A stretch of DNA of 12,368 nt from Hellea sp. (GTDB lineage Bacteria > Pseudomonadota > Alphaproteobacteria > Caulobacterales > Maricaulaceae): NCBI GenBank assembly GCA_020628635.1, contig JAHDEU010000027.1, positions 1-12,368 of the forward strand, given 5' to 3'. Position numbers and translations under genes: made by a program. This document shows positions 1 to 5,069 of this stretch, piece by piece. The notes under the pieces are model-generated. The model saw only the letters and a list, made by a program, of their open reading frames with translations, did not search any database and was not told the origin of the DNA. Position 1 is the first letter of the stretch; every line of letters starts with the position of its first letter.

Positions 1-808
1 CCGCTTCCGCCTGGCTGCGGCGCATCAAGACCATGGCGGCGGCCCCATCATTGATGGAGCTGGCATTGGCCGCCGTGACCGTGCCGTCCGGCGTGAAGGC
101 GGGGCGCAGGTTCGGGATCTTCTCCGGCATGGCCTTGCCGGGACCTTCGTCCTGGTCGACGACGACCTCGCCCTTGCGGGTCTTGACCGTCACGGGCGTC
201 AGTTCGCGGTCGAACCCGCCGCTATCCTGGGCGGCCTTGGCGCGGCGCACGCTCTCAATGGCATAGGCGTCCTGGGCTTCGCGGGTGAACTGGTACTCAC
301 TCGCGATCTCGTCGGCGAAGACACCCATTGCGCCGCCCGCATAGGCATCGGTCAGACCGTCATGCATCATGGAGTCGATGACCTTGCCGTCGCCCATGCG
401 GTATCCGCCCCGCGCCTTGGGCAGCAGGTAGGGCGCATTGCTCATGCTCTCCATACCGCCCGCGACCGCCACATCGACCGAGCCCGCGAGGATGGCGTCA
501 TGCGCCATGATCGCGGCCTGCATGCCGGAGCCGCACATCTTGTTGACCGTGGTGGCTTCGGTGGAGCGCGGCAGTCCGGCCCCCAGCGCGGCCTGGCGTG
601 CGGGCGCCTGTCCCAGCCCGGCCGGGAGCACGCAGCCCATGATCGCCTGCTCCACGGCGTCCGCCTCGACCCCCGCTTCGTTCATCGCGGCCTGGATCGC
701 GACGGAGCCGAGTTCCGGCGCGGTGACGCCCGACAGGCTGCCCATGAACGCGCCCATGGGCGTGCGGGCAATGCCTGCGATGACGACGGGATCAGTGGAT
801 TGGGGCAT
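1..808 (-). CDS. Acetyl-CoA C-acetyltransferase (thiolase), N-terminal 269 residues, cut by window edge
   Basis: Type II (biosynthetic/degradative) thiolase, which condenses two acetyl-CoA to acetoacetyl-CoA or runs the reverse cleavage in the cytoplasm. The visible part starts MPQSTDPVVIAGIARTPMG. The nucleophilic Cys is at about residue 92 in NKMCGSGMQA, followed by the family signature GGMESMSNAPY, then HDGLTDAY and VTAANASSINDGAAA. These blocks follow mitochondrial ACAT1 closely, which favours an acetyl-CoA acetyltransferase over a long-chain ketoacyl thiolase. Roughly the last 120-130 residues, with the catalytic His and second Cys, lie outside the window. The start is the ATG at 808, preceded by AAGGA nine bases upstream. 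The frame is open back to a TAG at 946 but has no other start codon. That ATG overlaps by one base the TGA of a possible shifted-frame tail, as in coupled operon genes. The exact substrate (acetoacetyl-CoA or another short chain) cannot be settled here. Confidence 0.93.
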   Translation of the reverse strand, partial: MPQSTDPVVIAGIARTPMGAFMGSLSGVTAPELGSVAIQAAMNEAGVEADAVEQAIMGCVLPAGLGQAPARQAALGAGLPRSTEATTVNKMCGSGMQAAIMAHDAILAGSVDVAVAGGMESMSNAPYLLPKARGGYRMGDGKVIDSMMHDGLTDAYAGGAMGVFADEIASEYQFTREAQDAYAIESVRRAKAAQDSGGFDRELTPVTVKTRKGEVVVDQDEGPGKAMPEKIPNLRPAFTPDGTVTAANASSINDGAAAMVLMRRSQAEA

Positions 809-943
809 CAGAATGGGTCCTTGGTTGAGTTCGTGTCGCGCGCTGCGGCCACCGCATCCCGCGCGGCGATTTTGCGGCGGATAGGCGCCAGCGTGCCGGC
901 GTGGTCCCGGCGGCTGGCGAGCGTCTTGTAAACGCCGACCGGG
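808..943 (-). other. Coding-like tail in shifted frame between the small membrane gene and the thiolase
   Basis: One base past the frame of the 57-residue protein, the minus strand is open from its TAG region to a TGA at 810-808. It would read PVGVYKTLASRRDHAG followed by LAPIRRKIAARDAVAAARD and a short end. Of 44 codons, 37 end in G or C, with first positions intermediate, which is the codon bias of real genes in this high-GC window. There is no ATG, GTG or TTG near the beginning of the tail that could start it alone. A +1 shift or a single-base deletion near the TAG at 946 would fuse it to the upstream protein, giving about 102 residues. The closing TGA forms TGATG with the thiolase start. 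It could be a disrupted C-terminus, a recoding event, a sequencing error or chance. No homology is recognised. Confidence 0.35.
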
Positions 944-1117
944 CTAACTGCCGGATTGCTCTCGTGCCCGCGCTTCGCGCTTGATGCGGTCGAGCTCCAT
1001 GCGGCGAGCGCGGCGCTCTTCCTCGTGGCGGCGCTTGGACCGGTTGGACGCGATGAACAGCCCGACGACCACGACGCCCAGAACGATGACAAGAAGGATT
1101 GCGGTTTGGTCGGTCAT
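944..1117 (-). CDS. Small single-pass membrane protein, 57 aa, with basic cytoplasmic tail
   Basis: Not recognised as a named family. The protein starts MTDQTAILLVIVLGVVVVGL. Residues about 6-23 form one strongly hydrophobic helix, followed by ASNRSKRRHEEERRARRMEL and an Arg/Glu-rich helical tail to residue 57. The short polar N-terminus and positive C-terminal flank predict the tail inside the cytoplasm. AGAGGA stands four bases before the ATG, a clear ribosome binding site, and the codon choice matches the neighbours. It lies 153 bases after the dodecin gene and upstream of the thiolase on the same strand. A possible promoter and a hairpin occupy the gap, so it may head a two-gene unit with the thiolase. 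The reading frame may originally have continued (see the shifted-frame tail at 808-943). Similar short helix-plus-charged-tail proteins act as membrane anchors or small regulators, but no role can be assigned. Confidence 0.72.
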   Translation of the reverse strand: MTDQTAILLVIVLGVVVVGLFIASNRSKRRHEEERRARRMELDRIKREARAREQSGS

Positions 1118-1150
1118 GGGGTCCTCTCTCGGTCCAGGCGGATCGGTGGT

Positions 1151-1169
1151 TCCCGGACACTGTCCGGGA
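1151..1169. repeat. Perfect 8-bp inverted repeat (hairpin)
   Basis: TCCCGGAC-ACT-GTCCGGGA is a perfect dyad with a three-base spacer, in the gap between the dodecin gene and the small membrane gene. No T-tract follows on the minus strand, so it is not a standard intrinsic terminator for the dodecin gene. A T5 run lies 11 bases beyond it on the plus strand, but no plus-strand gene is present to terminate. If the proposed promoter at 1188-1214 is real, the hairpin falls in the 5' leader of the small membrane gene. It could equally be a protein-binding dyad. Confidence 0.55.
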
Positions 1170-1187
1170 GCCCTGCTGGTTTTTCCA

Positions 1188-1214
1188 GATTGGAGCGCCC
1201 GCCCCCCGCGTCAA
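1188..1214 (-). promoter_or_regulatory. Possible housekeeping promoter for small membrane gene and thiolase
   Basis: On the minus strand TTGACG (1214-1209) is followed after 12 bases by GCTCCAATC (1196-1188). This resembles the Caulobacter-type sigma-70 pattern of TTGACGS, a 10-14 base gap and GCTANAWC, with an imperfect -10. Initiation would fall near 1180, giving a leader of about 65 bases that contains the 1151-1169 hairpin. The call rests on pattern match only. Confidence 0.3.
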
Positions 1215-1270
1215 CCCTTCGCCACGTCCCGGCAAAAGACGGCCGCAGCGTCCGGGCGGGCTGGAGGGGG

Positions 1271-1474
1271 CTAGTCGCCGACCTCGAAGGTGATCTTCAC
1301 ATTGACGCGGTATTTGTCGATCTTGTTGTCCTTGATCGAGGTCGTCATCTCGTTGACATAGGCCGAGCGGATGTTCTTCACCGTCTTGCCGGTGCGCTGC
1401 ACGGCGTTTTCGATCGCGTCCTCGAACGATTTTCCGCTCTCGCTCATCACTTCGATGGTTTTCATGACAGCCAT
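1271..1474 (-). CDS. Dodecin family protein, 67 aa
   Basis: Dodecins are small beta-alpha-beta-beta proteins that form hollow dodecamers in the cytoplasm and typically store or buffer flavins. The sequence fits in length and pattern: a first strand MKTIEVMSES, an amphipathic helix KSFEDAIENAVQRTGKTVKN, then two strands around NEMTTSIKDNKI and YRVNVKITFEV. It matches the widespread proteobacterial subgroup containing NIRSAYVNE. The residue that aligns with the flavin-stacking Trp of archaeal and actinobacterial dodecins is not Trp here: Ser37 by simple alignment, with Tyr39 nearby. The ligand may therefore differ from riboflavin or FMN. The start is the ATG at 1474 with GGGAGAG four bases upstream. 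An in-frame ATG at 1465 (KTIEV) is a less likely alternative. It is probably transcribed alone, because gaps of more than 100 bases lie on both sides. Confidence 0.9.
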   Translation of the reverse strand: MAVMKTIEVMSESGKSFEDAIENAVQRTGKTVKNIRSAYVNEMTTSIKDNKIDKYRVNVKITFEVGD

Positions 1475-1589
1475 AGGTCTCTCCCGTGTTGATTGGCACG
1501 GCAGGCCTAACAGGGAGCGGGCGCGCTGTCGGCTTTAGAATAGGTAATGTGCGAGAGGCCTTTGAGCGGGCCGCGAGCGAAGGGGCGGC

Positions 1590-2408
1590 CTAGCGCTTCC
1601 AGGTGAAGCTCAGCGCGGCCGCATCCTCATTGTAGCTGATGCCCTCGGCATTGGCCTCGCGCCGCATGTAGGACAGCGACAGGTCGGCATCGCCGATGCG
1701 GTAGCCCAGACCCGCCTGCGCGTCGCCGACAATGATGCGGTCCTGGAGGTGGAACTGGCCGGAGTTGAGCTTGGTCAGCCCGTCAGGCGAGAAGGTCAGC
1801 GCTTCGGCGTCGGCGCCGGCGAACAGATACCACGTCTTGGACGGCAGGTCGGAGCCGCGGCGCAGGTCCTCGCCGATCTCCACCACGGCGCCGACCAGCG
1901 CGGAGCTGCTGTCGTCGTTGAAGCGGAAATTGGCCCTGGGACGCAGCACCAGATCGATGCCGTCATCCTTGTCGCGAATGGAGATCGGCTTGGTCACGCC
2001 GATGCCGAGCCGTTCGCTGCGCGGCGCGCAGGTCGCCGTGCCGGACAGGCAAGACGTGTCGGACATATCGAGCTTGAACAGGGTCGAACCCACCGCATTG
2101 GCGGGCAGTTCGATGCGCGGCACGTTGATCCCGAACGGATCGTCCGCATTGCCGGGCGAACCGATGGCATTGGCGTTCAGATTGAGGCTGAGCCCGAGCG
2201 AGGACGGGCGCGTGCGGCCGCGCTCGTCCGTTTCGGTCGACAGGCGGGCCTGGGGGAGTGTCTCCACTTTGGTGGCGGACGCGACATCGGATGTGCTGTC
2301 CTGCGCCTGGGCAGAAACGGGCAGGCAGGCGAGCAGCACGGCAGCGCCGAGCGCGACCGGTAAGCCCCGCACATGCGGAGTCGCCTGCAATGTGGGTTCG
2401 GTTTTCAC
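1590..2408 (-). CDS. Secreted/outer-membrane beta-rich protein of unknown function, about 272 aa
   Basis: The chosen GTG start (2408) gives MKTEPTLQATPHVRG, a hydrophobic stretch LPVALGAAVLLACLPVSAQA and a signal peptidase I-like site after AQA, so the mature protein starts near QDSTSDV. The mature part is rich in alternating polar/hydrophobic strands with Gly turns (for example WYLFAGADAEALTF, AGLGYRIGDADLSLSYMRR and a final AALSFTWKR). This is typical of an outer-membrane beta-barrel. There are two Cys in a short segment, DTSCLSGTATCAP. It vaguely recalls DUF2219/LpxR-like C-termini, but I cannot assign it. Earlier in-frame starts (TTG 2510, ATG 2489, ATG 2462) would give an implausibly long signal peptide. 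The ribosome site GGGGAG sits unusually close (three bases) to the GTG, so the start is uncertain. The gene follows the nrdA terminator and is likely transcribed separately. Confidence 0.7.
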   Translation of the reverse strand: MKTEPTLQATPHVRGLPVALGAAVLLACLPVSAQAQDSTSDVASATKVETLPQARLSTETDERGRTRPSSLGLSLNLNANAIGSPGNADDPFGINVPRIELPANAVGSTLFKLDMSDTSCLSGTATCAPRSERLGIGVTKPISIRDKDDGIDLVLRPRANFRFNDDSSSALVGAVVEIGEDLRRGSDLPSKTWYLFAGADAEALTFSPDGLTKLNSGQFHLQDRIIVGDAQAGLGYRIGDADLSLSYMRREANAEGISYNEDAAALSFTWKR

Positions 2409-2600
2409 CAACTCCCCGCCTTCATTCCACGCCGCCGCGCCAAACGCAGCGGACCCATGCATTATGCGCGTGAAAACGGTCTGTTCCATGCGCCCCGGCC
2501 TAAAATGCAATAAAACCGGCCTTTCGCAAGCCCATAACGAGCATCTTGCGTTCGATTACGGTGCTCTTGCGGCATTTTGGCCACAGCGGGATGACATTTT

Positions 2601-2640
2601 GACAAAAGTAAGGCGCGCTCACCGGGCGGGTGGGCGCGCC
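2601..2640 (-). terminator. Intrinsic terminator of nrdA
   Basis: On the minus strand, 33 bases after the nrdA stop, GGCGCGCCCACC pairs with GGTGAGCGCGCC around a five-base loop (12 bp, one G-T pair). The T-rich TTACTTTTGTC follows. The position and form are those of a Rho-independent terminator separating nrdA from the downstream outer-membrane gene. Confidence 0.85.
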
Positions 2641-2673
2641 TGACGGGGCGTCGGAAGTGCGGGGTCGCTCGCT

Positions 2674-4614
2674 CTACTGGCAAGCGATGCACTCTTCGTA
2701 GTCTGTGGGCGCGGCCTCCTTCATGGCCGCTTCCATCTCATTGGCCGGCGCGTCGTCGCTGCCCGCAAAGCCCGCGCGCTGGATGGATTTGGAGCGGCAG
2801 TAATAGAGCGACTTCACGCCCTTCTCCCATGCCTGCCAGTGCAGCATGTGCAGGTCCCATTTATCGACATCGCCCGGCAGGAAGATGTTGAGGCTCTGGG
2901 CCTGGCAGATCAACGGCGCGCGGTCGGCGGCGTGCTCGATGACCCAGCGCTGGTCGATCTCGAAAGCGGTCTTGAAGACGTCCTTCTCGTAAGAATCGAG
3001 GAAGTCGAGATGCTGCACCGAGCCCTCGTTTTCCAGGATCGTCGCCCAGATGCCGTCCGTGTTCCTGCCGTGGCGCTCCAGCGCCGCTTCGAGGAACTTG
3101 TTGCGCACGGTGAAGCTGCCCGACAGCGTCTTGTGGGTGTAGATATTGGCCGGGATCGGCTCGATGCCCGCGCTGGTGCCGCCGCAGATGATGGAGATCG
3201 ACGCCGTGGGCGCGACCGCCATCTTGTGCGAGAAACGCTCCATGACGCCGCGGTCGGCCGCGTCGGGACACGCCCCGCGCTCTTCGGCCAGGACCTTGGA
3301 GGCCGCGTCGGCTCCGCCGCGAATGTGCTTGAACAGGCGCATGTTGAGCGATTTTGCCATCGCGCTCTCAAACGCCACGCCCTTTTTCTGCAGAAGGCTG
3401 TGGAAGCCCATCAGGCCGAGGCCGACCGAGCGTTCGCGGGTTGCGGAATAGACCGCGTCGCTCATGCCGTCCGGTGCGCGGTCGATGAAATCCTGCAGCA
3501 CATTGTCGAGCATGCGCATGATGTCTTCGATGAAGCCGGGCTGGTCCTTCCACTGGTCGTAGGTTTCCGCGTTGATCGAGGACAGGCAGCACACAGCCGT
3601 GCGCTCGCGGTCATACTGGTCGCGACCTGTGGCGAGCATGATCTCGGCACAGAGATTGGACTGCTGCACCTTCATGCCGACCTCGCGCTGGTGCTTGGCC
3701 AGCTGGCGGTTCACCGTGTCCGAGAAGATGAGGTAGGGCTCGCCCGTCTGCAGGCGCATCTCGATGATCTTCTGCCACAGGGCGCGGGCATCGACGGTCT
3801 TGATGACCTCTTTCGTGGCCGGGCTGATCAGGCCGTATTCCTCGCCCGCGCGCACGGCTTCCATGAAGTCGTCCGTGATGTTGATGCCGTGATGCAGGTT
3901 CAGAGACTTGCGGTTGAAGTCGCCAGTCGGCTTGCGGATTTCGAGGAACTCCTCGATCTCCGGGTGGTGGATGTCGAGATAGACGGCGGCCGAGCCGCGG
4001 CGCAGGCTGCCTTGGGAGATGGCCAGCGTCAGGCTGTCCATGACGCGAATGAACGGAATGATGCCCGACGTCTTGCCGGCCTGGCCGATGCTTTCGCCAA
4101 TGGAGCGCACATTGCCCCAATAGGTGCCGATGCCGCCGCCATTGGACGCCAGCCACACATTCTCGTTCCACGTGCCGACAATCGACTCCAGAGAGTCATC
4201 CACCGCGTTCAGGAAGCAGGAGATCGGCAGGCCGCGACCGGCACCGCCATTGGACAGCACCGGCGTGGCGGGCATGAACCAGAGCTGGCTCATATAGTCA
4301 TAGAGGCGCTGGGCGTGAGCAGAGTCGTCGGCATAGACGGTCGCCACGCGCGAGAACATGTCCTGATAGCTCTCGCCGGGCAGCAGGTAGCGGTCCACGA
4401 GCGTCTTCTTGCCGAAATCTGTCAGCAGAGCGTCGCGGGAGCGGTCCTGGACGGGCGGGCGAACATCGGCGCGGGGCTTGGACGTCTTGGGCTTCTGGCG
4501 GGCCTTCTTGGCCGACGCAGGCGCAGCAGGGGCCAGCACAGCCGCCACCATGTCGGCCGCCAGCTCGATCTCGTGCTCCTCGACGTCCTTGCCGTATTCT
4601 TCGCTCATGTTCAT
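2674..4614 (-). CDS. nrdA: Ribonucleoside-diphosphate reductase, class I large (alpha) subunit, 646 aa
   Basis: Catalytic subunit of class I ribonucleotide reductase. It reduces ribonucleotides to deoxyribonucleotides in the cytoplasm together with a radical-generating NrdB. All hallmark residues are visible: redox Cys133 in LPISCFLN, the active site Asn320/Cys322/Glu324 in SNLCAEIM, the second redox Cys342 in TAVCCLSSIN, the radical-transfer pair Tyr604-Tyr605 in KSLYYCRS, and the C-terminal shuttle Cys642/Cys645 in ECIACQ. The N-terminal 60 residues are a low-complexity Ala/Lys/Pro segment. No ATP-cone domain is seen, so dATP feedback through a canonical cone on this subunit is not expected. 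The start is the ATG at 4614 with AAGGGA seven bases before it. Upstream in-frame codons run into the NrdR-like boxes. nrdB is not adjacent. The two boxes upstream point to NrdR repression, and the gene is monocistronic given its terminator. Confidence 0.97.
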   Translation of the reverse strand: MNMSEEYGKDVEEHEIELAADMVAAVLAPAAPASAKKARQKPKTSKPRADVRPPVQDRSRDALLTDFGKKTLVDRYLLPGESYQDMFSRVATVYADDSAHAQRLYDYMSQLWFMPATPVLSNGGAGRGLPISCFLNAVDDSLESIVGTWNENVWLASNGGGIGTYWGNVRSIGESIGQAGKTSGIIPFIRVMDSLTLAISQGSLRRGSAAVYLDIHHPEIEEFLEIRKPTGDFNRKSLNLHHGINITDDFMEAVRAGEEYGLISPATKEVIKTVDARALWQKIIEMRLQTGEPYLIFSDTVNRQLAKHQREVGMKVQQSNLCAEIMLATGRDQYDRERTAVCCLSSINAETYDQWKDQPGFIEDIMRMLDNVLQDFIDRAPDGMSDAVYSATRERSVGLGLMGFHSLLQKKGVAFESAMAKSLNMRLFKHIRGGADAASKVLAEERGACPDAADRGVMERFSHKMAVAPTASISIICGGTSAGIEPIPANIYTHKTLSGSFTVRNKFLEAALERHGRNTDGIWATILENEGSVQHLDFLDSYEKDVFKTAFEIDQRWVIEHAADRAPLICQAQSLNIFLPGDVDKWDLHMLHWQAWEKGVKSLYYCRSKSIQRAGFAGSDDAPANEMEAAMKEAAPTDYEECIACQ

Positions 4615-4676
4615 TTGCACTTCCCTTTGTCTCGTCTCGGCCGCGAAGAAATCAGCAACACAGGCGCTCTTCATAC

Positions 4677-4692
4677 GGACTACATATAGTGT
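4677..4692. promoter_or_regulatory. NrdR box 1 (nrdA operator, proximal)
   Basis: GGACTACATATAGTGT matches 13 of 16 positions of the NrdR palindrome ACACWATATATWGTGT. NrdR is the zinc-finger/ATP-cone repressor of ribonucleotide reductase genes and binds tandem boxes. This one lies 62 bases upstream of the nrdA ATG. On the minus strand it contains TATATG, which may double as a -10 element, so binding would block initiation. Confidence 0.82.
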
Positions 4693-4708
4693 CCGCGGAG
4701 CAACTCCT

Positions 4709-4724
4709 CCACTACTGATAGCGT
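4709..4724. promoter_or_regulatory. NrdR box 2 (nrdA operator, distal)
   Basis: CCACTACTGATAGCGT matches 11 of 16 positions of the NrdR consensus and keeps the ACTA and TAG arms. It is separated from box 1 by 16 bases (32 bp centre to centre, about three helical turns), the spacing typical of paired NrdR boxes. It is the weaker box. Confidence 0.75.
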
Positions 4725-5069
4725 TCCCCAACCCCTTCGGCGTTCAGCCCTAACAGATCGTAAACGGCTGAAAAGCCCAATCTGAGAATGCTTGCAGCCG
4801 CATTATCGGAAGCCGGAACGGGCGGTCTCCATCACCTCCCGACGCTAAGTCACTCTTTTCCTGACGCTTTCGTTACGGAAGCGAAACCCCGGCAGGGGCG
4901 AGGGCTTGTGGACGACTCAGCAGCTATCCACGACAAAAATGTCTCGAAATCGCAATGAATCCCGGCCGGGATGCCGATTTGGCACGAAATGCCGCAGCGA
5001 CTTTCATTGCCTCCAGCTAAGGGATGGTTTGTGGGCCCGATGATTCTGAATTTATCATCGATCAAATTT

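Larger units (their letters stand above)
4615..5069. other. Long AT-richer intergenic region upstream of nrdA
   Basis: This 455-base gap lies between nrdA and the sulfotransferase, both on the minus strand. It holds the nrdA leader (4615-4676) and the two NrdR-like boxes. Beyond these are a 14-base perfect palindrome ATCCCGGCCGGGAT (4959-4972), a weak stem CGCTTTC/GGAAGCG around 4865-4883, and a 7-bp dyad CGATGAT/ATCATCG (5038-5060) just past the sulfotransferase stop. Two 7-of-9 matches to the DnaA box in opposite orientation lie at 4907-4915 and 4924-4932. No tRNA and no convincing small gene is seen. The stretch is less GC-rich than the surrounding genes. Confidence 0.6.

Noticed and set aside
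956..1492. Plus-strand ORFs across the dodecin and small membrane genes
   Set aside because: The minus strand carries a recognisable dodecin and a membrane helix with good ribosome sites; the plus frames have neither.
1569..1590. GGCCGC/GCGGCC stem just after the outer-membrane gene stop as a terminator
   Set aside because: Only 6 bp, a 10-base loop and no T-tract; too weak to call.
2291..2330. Lipoprotein signal (LLAC) in the outer-membrane protein
   Set aside because: The position -2 Leu is atypical and a better signal peptidase I site (AQA) follows nine residues later. An ordinary secreted protein is preferred.
2839..4689. Plus-strand open frame of 616 codons antisense to nrdA
   Set aside because: It mirrors nrdA codons in a high-GC gene, has no recognisable domains, and the opposite strand carries all ribonucleotide reductase motifs.
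4615..4731. Earlier in-frame starts for nrdA (about 4731 and 4674)
   Set aside because: They lack ribosome sites and would place the NrdR-like boxes inside or at the edge of the coding sequence. The ATG at 4614 has AAGGGA at proper spacing.
4907..4932. Replication-origin-like DnaA cluster
   Set aside because: Only two imperfect boxes, with no AT-rich unwinding element cluster and no origin-linked genes. Kept only as a weak regulatory hint.
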